Part shown: one piece after another, positions 54,140 to 64,000 of the stretch
How positions within the stretch are numbered: position 1 is the first letter of the stretch
How the letters are laid out: each line of letters opens with the position of its first letter
Assembly (NCBI GenBank): GCA_012934845.2
Contig: WNNJ02001570.1
Location: 1 to 64,000 of the forward strand
Direction of reading: 5' to 3'
Length of the DNA: 64,000 nt
Source of the DNA: Pomphorhynchus laevis
Lineage: Eukaryota > Acanthocephala > Palaeacanthocephala > Echinorhynchida > Pomphorhynchidae
The notes under the pieces: model-generated
What the model was told of the DNA's origin: nothing
Seen by the model: the letters and a program-made list of their open reading frames with translations, nothing else
Databases searched by the model: none
Made by a program: the position numbers and the translations under genes

Positions 54140-56395
54140 ATTATTCCCAACGCATTTGAACAAGCATGTTCAGTATGTGTGACCAGACTCCCAAGTCCTT
54201 ATATTTGTTCACTCGTTCTATATCACTGCTTTGAAAGCTATAATTAGCTAACGATTGAGCATTTCCGCCACAAACACGTAAATGTTTGCATTTTGATATA
54301 TTTACAATCAACCTATTGTGCAGTGCCCAATTTTCGACTTCATCGATATCCCGTTGCAGTTTAACTATATTATTGGGTGAACGAATTGCCCGCCAGATTT
54401 TCAAATCGTCTGCATATAAAAGCATCCGAAAATCAATAAATTTCGGGAGATCGTTGATGTAGACACTAAATAACAATGGACCCAATACTGAACCTTGAGG
54501 CACCCCTATATTACATGGCCGCGAAGAAGAGTAAAAATTATCTACATGCACACAATAACTACGATTGCTTAAAAACGATTCAATCCATCTAACAAGCAAA
54601 AATGGAATGCCCCTTTTCTCTTGTTTATTTAGGAGTCTATGGTCTACTCTGTTAAATGCCTTATAGAAATCAAAGAATATAATGTCAGTAGCAATGGATA
54701 CGGCTTTATTAGCTGATCAATCAAGATGGGCTGGAAGTAGATTGGTAACTGTCGAATATCCCTTACGGAAACCATGTTGCTCAGAAGCTATTACATTATT
54801 CTCACTATAAAACTTGACCATATAACCATGTATAATTCGCTCTAACATTCTACAACATAAGCAAGTAATACTTACTGGCATGTAATTGTCTACTGAACAT
54901 CTATCACCCTTCTTGAAGATGGGTGAATGATCGATTGTTTCCACTCTTTTGGAATAGTCGTATCAATAATAGATTGTCGAAATATGTTACAAAGTGGTGT
55001 ATCTATTGAGTCTGTTATTCGACGAAAATATATCGAAGGTAACAAATCAGCACCTTTGGAGTTTGTTTCTTTAAGACGATGCAGTTCAGCTAAAACTTTC
55101 TCAGGTATTGTCAAATTAGCTATGTCTAATCTAGGATATGAAACACTAGCACCTCTTATCGTCTCACTGTTCTGGGCGAGTAGTAATATCATCTCTAGCA
55201 ATCTGACACACTTCAGATCCCAAATAAGCTAGGCACTTATATGCTATAAGACCTTGCCAAAACCCTTTACATTCACGAGAGGCGATACATCTATAGGGGA
55301 CCAACTGATTCGAATCTGTCGCCTCACTACTTGAAAATTTTGCACACATAGATTGCTCTCACCAAGTGCAACACGAGATGCAAGTTCTTTCTTAGCCTGA
55401 GACAATTTCTCCCTTTGAAGAGCGTCAAGATCTTTCAAGAGACTAACATGGGATGTTTTTAAACGATATGAATTCCGAAGAATTAACTTAGCATGTGACT
55501 GCTCTCTAAATAAGACCTTGAGTAAACGCGGCCTATTACTAAGTGTATCACGCTTATCCAGTCGAAATAATGCAAGGAGTTAAACACGTTTGACAATATC
55601 CACATTGCAAGAACCAAGTACCTGCGTCAATATAAATCTCACACTCTGGACGTCCTCGTTAAGACGTACTTGTGCGTTCTCAAATAAAGATTATCTTACA
55701 TTGGCCAGAATAACAGATCTACATCGATCAGTGGTGTGTTTCCTATTATTACCAATTTGCAATTCGAGACTGTCACGTGACACTGCGGATAGTGTATGTT
55801 GACTTATCATTAACGCTTGTTCCTTTTTTTTTGACAGTCCCATTATCAGACATATGACCATGATTCAAAACCTGGACAATATGTATTTTCATCATTAGTA
55901 ACATCAGGTAAATGCACTGGAACATCAATGGCTACAGTATCACCCTATACAGTTAAATCTATATTCATTGGATTATTTGCAAGACTTGAGGAGGGATATA
56001 TAGAGTTAAGACTTGAGGAGGGATATATAGAATTAGAATAGCTTCCACCACTATGACTGGAATTTTCAACATTCTTAGTAGATTTGGAAATAAGAACTTC
56101 CTTACTTTGACCGGTACTTATGCTTTTTGGAATTGGTGGAGCTGATATGGGTCCAAGAGAATTACAACTCGACTGACCGATAACCAAGGGGGTAGATTCC
56201 GTCTTCAAATCATTTATCAAAAATGCGCAGCAGTACCCGCAGTAGAAAGATGCATTAGACAGAGCTGTTTTCTTTTCCCCGGGAACTGAAACACTTGTCC
56301 ACACATGATAATCTTCACTTGAACACAGAACCTGATAATCCACGAACTTGGCAGCATCACCTCGCTTTGTAGTCTTCCTCTGTTTGACCATTATA
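54140..56395 (-). mobile_element. family C CR1-like LINE copy C4 with an internal deletion
   Basis: Reading on the minus strand: ORF1 N-terminus (55945-56391), ORF1 C-terminus (55244-55560: LQREKLSQAKKELASRVALG, ESNLCVQNFQVVRRQIRISW), then directly the ORF2 linker/RT (54890-55201, PEKVLAELHRLKETNSKGAD) with no endonuclease. RT continues with FKKGDRCSVDNYMPVSITCL, EQHGFRKGYSTVTNLL, GVPQGSVLGPLLFSVYINDL and LLYADDLKIWRAI (54141-54599). About 1.4 kb of EN is missing, so this is an internally deleted copy. Its leader extends to about 56760. Confidence 0.83.
55945..56391 (-). pseudogene. C4 ORF1, PHD-like zinc finger part
   Basis: 148 codons from an ATG at 56391: basic start MVKQRKTTKRGD, then VLCSSEDYHVWTSVSV (a Tyr replaces one metal-binding Cys of A1's C-x4-C-H-x-W), and NASFYCGYCCAFLI. 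A Ser/Pro-rich linker contains a short internal duplication (NSIYPSSSL twice at about 55975-56040). The frame ends at TGA 55945-55947 and the rest of ORF1 follows in another frame. Confidence 0.7.
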
Positions 56396-56762
56396 TGTAT
56401 GTATATTCAGATTGTATATTCAGACTTTATCAGAGTAAAGTCTCTTGTGTAAATTTCAATATAGATTGTGTAGGTTCTTCTGGTATAGGTTTTTAGGTTT
56501 AGGTTCTTCTAATTTAGGTTCTTCTTTAGGTTTTTTTAGGTTCTTCGGGAATTGTGTATTTTATCTTGTAGTTAGAATAGCTTAATTTTTTAAGTGCAGC
56601 CGTCAAGCAGCCGTCGGAGCCTTCTCAAGTCGTTAGCTGTATGTATTTCAGATTGTATATTAGCTTAAACAGTTGTAAATTTTCTTGTAAATTATCGACT
56701 ATATTTGGACATTGTATTTACTTTAGATTGTAAGAATTTTAACAACCAAGACTTTTAACGTG
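56396..56762 (-). promoter_or_regulatory. C4 leader with GAACCTAAA-type repeats
   Basis: On the minus strand 56467-56553 is an irregular array of AAGAACCTAAA words. Further upstream GTATTTACTTTAGATTGT (plus-strand 56714-56731) is the complement of the word shared with the family E leader. No coding signal. Confidence 0.45.
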
Positions 56763-59700
56763 AAGTAAACCAAGCTACTGTGGATAAATAGAAGCCGTAA
56801 TCATGACAAATACGATGGAGAAGAATCGAGTGATCGACAATGTCAAAAGCAGATGATAGATCAAGAGGAACTTATGACACTACATAATTTTTGATCGCGC
56901 GAGATGAGTAAGTCAGTATAAACTTTAAGACATGCAATTTCAGTAGTGATTAGAGCGAAAATCAGCTTGGAATAATGGAACAAGTTGGTGGAAAATAGAT
57001 TTGCATTAACTTGCTTGAGAACAAGACGCTCAGGGTTTGAAGATGGTTGGGAGAAGTGAGATATGATGATACGAAGATGGTAGTGAAGGATTGAAAGACT
57101 GATTTTTGAAGAGAGGGCGATCAGTAGCGCATTTCCAGTTGGAAGGAAATTTGTGGTTGCGGATAGCCTATTTGAAAAAAGTGGTCAGGAAGGGTAATAT
57201 AGATAAGCAGATTTTTTTAAGCAAGTGGGTAGGAATTGGGTCAGAAGGAAAGGTTTTATTAGGTATGACAGAAGAACCGAAGAAACTTCGTCAGACGAAA
57301 CGGGAAGAAGGTGGAATAGCAAGAATAGAATTACAAGGGGACTATTGATAGTAGGGAAAGTAAATTAGATAGCTTAGTTTGTAGATAATAAGTAAATTCA
57401 TCAGGTTTAATGTTGCAAGGGTTAACTGATCGTGAAATAATCGAGCTTGAGAGAGAAAAGAGGACTCGACTTGATTTCGCCAAAAGAGAGTACGTTTAGT
57501 TCGCATACGAGTTGGGAACGTCGGAGAGAAAGATAGAAAGCATGGAGATTTGGAGTGAGTGAGTTTGTAGAACGTTTAAGAAAGTGATTAAACATACAAA
57601 AAGAGTGACGGAGTCGACGCTTAGAAAGACTACAGTCAGAATCGAACCAGGGAGCATAGCGCAAGCGCTCAAAACGTCGTGGTCGAATAGGCAGAAGGAT
57701 GTTCGTAAGTTCAGAATCAAACGAAGTGAAGAAATCATCGGGAGAGATAGTTAAGAGGAAGTGAAAAGAGTGAAGAATTTAGTAAGGCTGTGCAGAGAAT
57801 AGGGATATCGAGAAGCTTCCAGGGTCGACTTGGTGTAGATAATGGTGGAAGCGGAGAAGACGGATGGAGACGAGTAAGAGTAAGAGTGACAAGGAAATGA
57901 TCGGACAAACCAGGATCAGTAATTGACAAGGAAGTATAGTCATTGAAGCAGATAGGGACAGCAATGATGTCGAGAGCACTGCCGAGAATAAGAGTTCGGC
58001 TTGTTGAAAGTAATTTATAGTAAAAATCAGAAAAAAGATTAATTAAAGTGATAGAGTCAGAGTCAGCCGGGCGACCCAGACGAATGTTAAAGTCACCGAG
58101 AACCTAAGAAGGAGTATAAGACAATGAACAGTGAGACATAAGATCTGCAAGGTCGCTAAAGAACATATGTGAGGAGCAACTGAACCTGGACAATATACAA
58201 TCACAAGTTCTGGATGGAAAGGAGTTGATAATCTGCATATGAGTAATTCGAACGAAGTACAATAGATGTAAACGTTAATTTTACGTAGAGACATTAGGTG
58301 ACGAGCAATGGCAGCAATACCGCCATAGTTAGAAGCAGTAGATATATGAGAGACAACTGGAAGAGCTGATTCAACTAGAGAACAACCAGAGCGACATAGA
58401 CGACGAATAGAATGATCGTCAGATTCAGAGTGCTATGATTCGGTAATGCAGTAAATATCGATAGATAATTGATCGAAGATATCAAGGAGCAGATCAGCTT
58501 TATGACGAATCAAGCGAGCGTTAAAAAACTAAGATGAAAAGTATGCTCAATAGCGAGATCGACTAGCAAAGAACACAGAGGAGAGACGGGACGCCATCGG
58601 AATTTTGGCCTTTTGTGTACAACGTGAAAATTTTCGTTGATTTGACGTATTGATAAGGATGACTCGCGGTTTGTTTTACGTCGATGTTTCTAAATGCGAG
58701 GTAAATTGAGCTTGGCAATATCAGAAGTGGAGCGGTCAGGAAAGTATACGGCAAGTAGACGATGTGGTGAGAAGTTTAAAACGTTGGGAGATTACTAAGG
58801 ATGCATGTGAACTATGTCAGGAAACGATTTTAGGAGTGGAGTACTGAGATGATTGGGTTTAGTAGATTTGTTTAAACGGATAAAAGATACAGGAGCGATA
58901 TGAAAAGGGATGGATTATCATCAGAAATAATGGTTGAGAAGATAGACCTGAAAGCAGATACATCATCATCGAGGCGATATTGAGGAGAAACAGATTCGGG
59001 AAGCTTTAAGTTAGACATGATAATGCATCGATCGCGCGAAGGAAAACTATTAAAAGGAAAACGAATGACAGAGATGCTAAGTAGAGATTTAAGATAGTTT
59101 GGAGCATGTGTGACAGGAGTTGAGTGTTCAATCGGTTGATCGGAGATGTTACTGGAGATGATTTTGACGGAAGGATGTAAATTATTTAGAAGTGATACGA
59201 TGGAGGTAGAGTAAGGAGTACGTGAAGAGAAGAATAGGTATGAGATGTATTTAGATGTGGGGATGAATAGGAAAAATGAGGTACGAGATGAAGGCCTTTA
59301 CTGTTTGCATTGTTAGGAAGATGAAGATTATTGGAAGTTTTGTCCGTAGTTAAACGACGATTGTGTGAGAAGTTGCAAGAATGTGATTTATAGATGACGA
59401 AGGACTTAGTAAGCAAACGGATGACGAGGATAGCTTGGAAGATATTTTGTCGTTTGTTGATGATCTATGTATAACAGCGGTCTGAGTCGACTGAGAGACA
59501 TCATTAAGTTCATTTATTGAGCACAACTCTGTTTCGTTAGCCTCCAGAACGTCTCCACCGTTTGAGTGGTCATTCTTCATTAGCTTACCTACGAGGGCAG
59601 CACAACAGAAGCCGCAGAGAAAATTCCGATTTGAAACGTTGTCCTCGTCAGTGAAAGGAATGGCAACATGAGTCCAAACATTGCAGTTCTTGTTGTCGCA

Positions 59701-59960
59701 TCCAATTTGCTTTTCGATGTAAGATTCATTGACGGACTTGAGTTGCTGGCCGACATTTTTAGTTAGCTTTCTCTTTGCCATAATAAGATGTCAATGAAAA
59801 TTGAAAATGCGTTTTCGTTGTCGTTAAAACTCATTGTGGATCTGAATGAACTCATTGTAGGTATGTGATACAATTTATATTTTGTATGCATTTATATCAG
59901 AAAAGTTTTTGTCCACTACTCAATCCGCGCGCGTAGTGAGCATAACTCACAGGAAAAATT
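56763..59960 (-). pseudogene. family B LINE copy B3, 5' complete but 3'-truncated
   Basis: The only family B copy with its 5' half. Minus strand from 59781: ORF1 (see separate entry), EN (SLRKINVYIYCTSFELLICR 58043-58294; MSITDPGLSDHFLVTLTLTR 57735-57929), the linker (WFDSDCSLSKRRLRHSF 57422-57664) and early RT near 57110-56770. It ends at 56763, the equivalent of B1 26515, before the GVPQGS and YADD boxes; the 3' tail is absent. Loss of a LINE 3' end means a later deletion or rearrangement at the boundary with the C4 leader. Many stops. Confidence 0.8.
58560..59781 (-). pseudogene. B3 ORF1: zinc-finger / RRM-like protein
   Basis: The frame at 59350-59781 (143 codons, ATG at 59781) starts MAKRKLTKNV, then IGCDNKNCNVWTHVAIPF and NRNFLCGFCCAALVGKLM: the C-x4-C...W...C-x2-C PHD-like finger as in A1, complete here. 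Downstream (about 59040-58900) other frames give RDRCIIMSNLKLPES and YRLDDDVSAFRSIFSTI, the same domain as A1 ORF1 (RDRCVIVTNITPSNS, ARLDDDVSAFRSILSSI). Several frameshifts separate these pieces. Confidence 0.75.
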
Positions 59961-60059
59961 GCAAGTAGTTAGTTATAATTGTAACTAGTTAGTTATAATC
60001 AAGAATTTTTAAGATTAAGAATTATATTAAGAATTATTTTTGTTTCAAAATGTAAGATT
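59961..60059. other. short spacer, nothing recognised
   Basis: AT-rich; AGTTAGTTATAATTGTAACT with a second AGTTAGTTATAAT near 59970-60000 is a small direct repeat. Confidence 0.4.
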
Positions 60060-60590
60060 ATCCTTTCATACAACAGCTGTTCTAACACTCAGCAGCATAC
60101 GCAAGATTATGTGCCTGTAGTTGGCACTAACGATTTATCACCCTTTTTAAATACCGGACAAATAACCGAGTTGATTTAATCAATGGGAAGTTTTTCGAAA
60201 CCGAATGAAGCAGAAAATACGTTGTATAAAGATACACAAAGAACATATGCAAGATCATGAAAAAGTACCGACAGTAAATCGTCTAGACCAGCACTTGCTT
60301 TTCTCTTTTATTGGCAAAGTTCCTTATAAACGTCTCGGCATCCAAATAAGCGCTAAAAACGCACTCATTCGAATGATCATATGTAGGTGGTTCCCTAACA
60401 TCATTTTATGAAATTGTAGATAAGTGGAAATACTCAGCAAATTCATTCACAATTTGAAAGCTGTCTGATAGAAGTACGCCACTATTATTTCTTATTGAAC
60501 AGTTATTATTCTTAACTGGTCGGTTTGATATTATCCTCGTGTGGTTGTTTGAATCCTATCAGCATCACTGTACACTACAATCAGCGTGGG
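60060..60590 (-). pseudogene. family C CR1-like LINE, ORF2 linker and RT start
   Basis: Minus-strand translation: NNHTRIISNRPVKNNNCSI and RNNSGVLLSDSFQIVNEFAE near 60580-60430 (EN-RT linker), then a degenerate region and SVICPVFKKGDKSLVP near 60170-60120 (start of RT). These match C7 at 62037-62450 (SIICPIYKKGDSSSIDNYRP). Broken by many changes. Its 5' part forms the outer 77 bp of the foldback at 60506-61258. Confidence 0.65.
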
Positions 60591-61258
60591 TGGACCTCAT
60601 CAGCAGTGAGCCCACGCCTACATTTCGTGTTTCGGTCCTTTTACTGCTTCTGCTGATTCCTTGTCGCTGAAATGCTGGTTTATATTAGGCTTATGTACCA
60701 AATTACACAATTAATGTGTTCTATATTTGGTGTGGGCGGTAACTAATATTCGCAATTCGAATCCACCACACACCGATTTTTTATTCCGTTCTTATACGAA
60801 ATGTTCACTGGACAGTAAACCGTAAGCTGTCTTTTTACTATTGTGAATATTGCATACACGAGCCATTATTCTTAACTGGTCGGTTTGATATTATCCTCGT
60901 GTGGTTGTTTGAATCCTATCAGCATCACTGTACACTACAATCGGTTTACTGTCCAGTGAACATTTAGTATAAGAACGAAATAAAAAATCGGTGTGTGGTG
61001 GATTCGAATTGCGAATATTAGTTACCGCCCACACCAAATATAGAACACATTAATTGTGTAATTTGGTATATAAGCCAAATATAAACCAGCATTTCGGCGA
61101 CAAAGAATCAGCAGAAGCAGTAAAAGGACCGAAACACGAAATGTAGGCGTGGGCTCACTGCTGATGAGGTCCACCCACGCTGATTGTAGTGTACAGTGAT
61201 GCTGATAGGATTCAAACAACCACACGAGGATAATATCAAACCGACCAGTTAAGAATAA
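60506..61258. repeat. long foldback (317-bp inverted repeats) with a third copy of the end
   Basis: 60506-60822 and 60942-61258 are inverted copies with only a few differences. The intervening segment holds a direct copy (60866-60942) of the outermost 77 bp, and this together with 60837-60865 is also repeated in inverted form at the right end (to about 61286). The outer 77 bp overlap LINE C coding sequence, so the foldback is built from element DNA plus non-coding sequence, not from an autonomous transposon. Confidence 0.9.
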
Positions 61259-61289
61259 CGGCTCGTGTATGCAATATTCACAATAGTTA

Positions 61290-61894
61290 TTAATGTTTTA
61301 TTGTTTTGACGAAACGTAGCTAAATAAGGTGCGAGGATCTCTAAGATGTTAGCGGCATAAGTTTCTCTCAAAATTCAATCTACTATTTATTTTAAAACCT
61401 GTCACGTTATAACGAAGTTGCTTATATTTACCAAATGTGATTTTAACATTTTTAAAGCTATTATAGGCATTATCCATCTTCTTGATTGTTCGTTTAACTT
61501 TACTATTAATCCAACATTATGTAGTTGATCTACTAATTAAATAAGCTAACTGAGTCTACGTATTTTATATTGCAAATTAAAAATAATGCAAAATAAAAGT
61601 TAAATAGTTAAATAATAAAAAATTAATTAATAATAAATAATTGTTATAAGATTTTAAAATTCCAATTTTTTAAACATCAAGGATATGTGCGTTTGACCAC
61701 ACTACATACTGTACAGATTGTCTAATCCTAGCAAGATTTGCTTTAAACTGGTTTACTACAAGTGGTTGACCACTTTTGTACCGCAGAATATATATTTAAT
61801 ATTCTAATAATATATATTATTTAATAAAATTATCTAATATATTATCTATATATATTATCTAATAAATATATATTTAATAATATATATTTAATGT
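61290..61894. other. no gene; first copy of a direct repeat at 61545-61680
   Basis: AT-rich. 61545-61680 (AAGCTAACTGAGTCTACGTA onward) recurs at 63056-63190. 61800-61890 is nearly pure TATATTTAATA-type repeat. Confidence 0.55.
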
Positions 61895-63083
61895 TGTGAT
61901 CTTGAGGATCAGAGCATTAAAGTAGTAGCTCGTCTTAGCGATCTTGGAATAGTAGTTGCGAATAATTTTTCGACTAGTTGGAATACTGAGTTGGCTTGCT
62001 CAAAAGCAAATCAAATGGTTGGGATGATTCTTTATGTATGTGACTGCTATACATACGCGCTGTAAACCTATAAATTGCATGCAACGTGACGATGGGAAAT
62101 TCATAACTGATTCTTTGCAGATATCAAATATGTTTGGAAATCATTTCCATTCCTTGAATTTTGACCATAAGGATGTGACAATGGGTGATCCGTGTACATT
62201 CGAATCGCCCGGAGATGACACCAGAGACCTCTTCCCATGTGATGATGTTCTCCAAGAGCTTCGGAAACTTAAATGCAAAGCAGGTGCGGGTCCAGATGGC
62301 TTACCGCCCGTATATCTGCGCAACATCGCTGACATAATATGTCATCCGCTTTACAATATTTTCTCTGCGTCTGTTGCTTTTGGCGTTGTTCCTTCTGATT
62401 GGCAGAATTCCATCATTTGTCCTATTTATAAGAAAGGGGATAGTTCGTCCATTGACAATTATAGGCCTATTAGTCTCACTTGCGTGTGTTGTCGTGTGCT
62501 AGAGAGATTGATTAAGCGACGAATAATAGAATTTCTAGATAGATTTCAAATTTTGAACCCAGCACAGCATGGCTTCCGAAAAGGTTATTCCACGACTACT
62601 AATCTTGTACATGCACGTGAAAATTGGTATCACTATTATGATCAAGGTATACCAGTTGATGTCATTTTCTTTGATTTCTCAAAAGCGTTCGACTCAGTTA
62701 ATCACACGCGTCTTATTGAGAAGTTGGAGCACATTCATCTTGATAAGAGGATCATAAACTGGATTCGTGTATTCCTTTCCAACCGACAAAGTGTCGTACG
62801 AGTAAGTGAGTCGCTGTCGAGTCAATTTCCAGTGTTGTTAGGTGTTCCACAGGGAAGTGTATTGCGTCCTATCTTATTCAGTCTTTATATCAACGATTTG
62901 ATACCAAATATCAGTTCATTCAGTTTATTATATACAGATGATCTTAAGGTTTGGCAACTTATTATTTACGATGTTGATAAACAGCATTTACAAAGCGACG
63001 TCGACGTTATATCCAATTGGTCTAAACGAAATCACTTGAGGATCAAATCAAATCAGCTAACTGAGTCTACGTATTTAATATAA
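61895..63083 (+). pseudogene. family C CR1-like LINE copy C7, rearranged
   Basis: The long frame 62034-63083 (349 codons) is open: FITDSLQISNMFGNHFHSLN, KCKAGAGPDGLPPVYLRNIA, SIICPIYKKGDSSSIDNYRP, ISLTCVCCRVLERLIKRRII, PAQHGFRKGYSTTTNLVHAR, VIFFDFSKAFDSVNHTRLIE, GVPQGSVLRPILFSLYINDL, SLLYTDDLKVWQL (YTDD for YADD). It ends shortly after motif C (SNWSKRNHLRIKSNQ). Just upstream, 61900-62035 encodes a later part of the same protein (VVARLSDLGIVVANNFSTSW, NTELACSKANQMVG), so a piece that should come after motif C precedes the RT. One copy has been internally reshuffled, or two copies are joined. Confidence 0.8.
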
Positions 63084-63190
63084 TTATAAACTAAACAAAA
63101 CATAATAATGCTAAATCAAAAAGTAATAATTAAATAATAAAATTAATAATTGTTTTTAGATTTTCTATAATTTAAATCAAGTTAAAAAAA
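63056..63190 (+). repeat. second copy of a 135-bp direct repeat (first at 61545-61680)
   Basis: Starts GCTAACTGAGTCTACGTATT and stays alignable through the AT-rich part with small gaps. The two copies are 1,511 bp apart and bracket C7. Confidence 0.65.
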
Positions 63191-63247
63191 AAATTGAAAT
63201 TTAAAATAAACGTCATTTTTATGAATTGACTAATAAATAACAGACGT

Positions 63248-63400
63248 TGTATCAGAATAAGAATTAGAGGTCATCAGGAGGAACTGCTATGCTATCAGGT
63301 TTCGGCCCCTAACTCCTCTACCCAACATAGCAGCGGGGCCAAATACATGCTAATGATGTATTTCCTCTGATAAAACTATCTAGTATCTTATTCTAATACA
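63248..63400. other. structured region with nested stems and a pseudoknot-capable core
   Basis: Outer arms 63248-63262 and 63386-63400 match at 14 of 15. Inside: TCAGGAGGAA (63274-63283) with TTTCCTCTGA (63361-63370); CTGCTATG (63284-63291) with CATAGCAG (63326-63333); GGCCCC (63304-63309) with GGGGCC (63335-63340), crossing the previous stem as an H-type pseudoknot; and a small hairpin at 63341-63363. GC-rich blocks in AT-rich DNA. It lies on the 3' side of the Penelope-like RT on the minus strand. Confidence 0.5.
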
Positions 63401-63479
63401 AAGTATATTATGAGTTTAAATATATTATGAGCTTAAGAGTTTAAATTTATTCTTTATATTATTGTGTTGATTTATATAT
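63401..63479. other. AT-rich spacer
   Basis: No coding or structural signal beyond two TATATTATGAGTTTAAA repeats near 63404-63430. Confidence 0.4.
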
Positions 63480-64000
63480 TTTACTATTTTCTGCTTGATG
63501 TTATTTTTATAGTAACCTAGTTTAAAATATGTATCATACACATATATCATCAATGTATCAAAACATATATTTTATATATTTATATTGTTTAGATTTAGTT
63601 TTTACACAGTTATGAACAAATTCATATTCTATAAAGCTTAAAAACAAGTCAGCTATAATTAGGCTACTATTACCACCCATTGGAACACCTTTTACTTGTC
63701 TAAATATAGATGTCCCTACTTTTAAATAATTTTGATTTATCAAAATATTTAAGGATTCTATTAATTCAATTTTATCCATATATTTATATTTACTTGATGG
63801 TTTAATTTTTGTTAGATAGGCGTTATAATTATTATAACATATATATGTATATCTTTTTCCGAATATAAGATTAATTAATTTTACTAACGCTTCTTTAATA
63901 TCTACTAAATCTAGATTTGTATAAAGCGTACTAAAATCGTATGTATTTATATTTTGAAAATTTATTCCTTTTGTCTGTTCTAAAAATTCTTTTGTAGAAT
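63480..64000 (-). pseudogene. Penelope-like element reverse transcriptase, running off the window
   Basis: From the right edge on the minus strand: INFQNINTYDFSTLYTNLDL (the TLYTNL block of Penelope-like RTs, motif A), LINLIFGKRYTYICYNNYNA, then VKGVPMGGNSSLIIADLFLS (motif B; GxPMGG is diagnostic of the Penelope/TERT-side RTs rather than LINEs) and, after an in-frame TGA where Arg is expected, YIDDICVYDTYF (motif C with both Asp). The protein stops shortly after motif C; no GIY-YIG domain follows, so the copy is truncated or of the endonuclease-lacking kind. It differs from the EN at 9490-9834, so one element cannot be assumed. Confidence 0.82.

Noticed and set aside
60205-60411. 68-codon plus-strand ORF
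   Set aside because: Antisense of a decayed LINE C fragment.
61545-63190. LTRs bracketing C7
   Set aside because: The repeats lack LTR ends, the enclosed RT is CR1-like, and the order of parts is permuted.
63248-63400. Twister or HDV-like ribozyme
   Set aside because: GGCCCC-TAAC-GGGGCC recalls twister P1, but the enclosed 25 nt are too short for its other helices; the crossing stems lack the P3 and P4 helices of HDV-like ribozymes.

Overview
The window is eukaryotic and almost certainly from an invertebrate animal. It holds one intact host gene, a cytoplasmic dynein intermediate chain on the minus strand (10334-12160), set in AT-rich DNA otherwise filled with retroelements. The species cannot be named from sequence alone. 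I see no tRNA, rRNA, CRISPR array or bacterial-type operon. The dynein gene reads without introns, so the genome may be intron-poor or this may be a retrogene. A second possible host piece is a short 3'-terminal exon at 45121-45237 (minus).

Most of the DNA belongs to CR1-like LINEs: an ORF1 with a PHD-like zinc finger and a C-terminal basic segment, then an ORF2 with apurinic-type endonuclease (EN) and reverse transcriptase (RT). I use local labels. Family A: complete copy A1 at 13896-18484; other copies at 4915-5242, 12950-13857, 18485-19042, 21418-23746, 29648-30040, 30118-32229, 33185-34958, 38183-38335, 39103-40372 and 43235-44625. Family B: 25425-28192, 41690-42702, 45325-45686, 56763-59960. 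Family C: C1 at 46205-49690 with an intact 979-codon ORF2, plus older copies at 19320-19860, 32280-35870, 35930-37610, 38400-39102, 54140-56395, 60060-60590 and 61895-63083. Families A and B share a 3' hairpin whose stem shows compensatory changes.

Other retroelements: a Jockey-like LINE D (6040-8480 and 19993-21388); RTE-clade LINEs (140-605 and 1569-3191, the latter with an 11-bp target-site duplication); two unplaced RT fragments (40385-41130, 44690-45060); Penelope-like pieces (GIY-YIG endonuclease at 9490-9834 with a 288-bp inverted copy of its 3' end, a 3' tail at 1320-1557, and an RT running off the right edge at 63480-64000); and a broken Ty3/Gypsy-like LTR fossil (24300-29630) split by a family B LINE.

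The least familiar element is family E (45690-46060 and 49735-54130): a Cys-rich N-terminus, an RT with NAFN, TQGD and YADD boxes, and a separate C-terminal part with a C-x-C-x7-H-x3-C knuckle followed by a PD-(D/E)XK-like arrangement. This is the layout of restriction-like-endonuclease LINEs, but I cannot place it in a named clade.

The region is a nested insertion landscape. RTE sits in a Penelope tail, A5 sits in C2, and B1 sits in the LTR fossil. Several foldback structures and a tandem array of a 12-bp palindrome mark junctions. A1 (both ORFs open), A3 (open over its whole surviving length) and C1 (ORF2 open) suggest recent CR1-like activity; most other copies are decayed.
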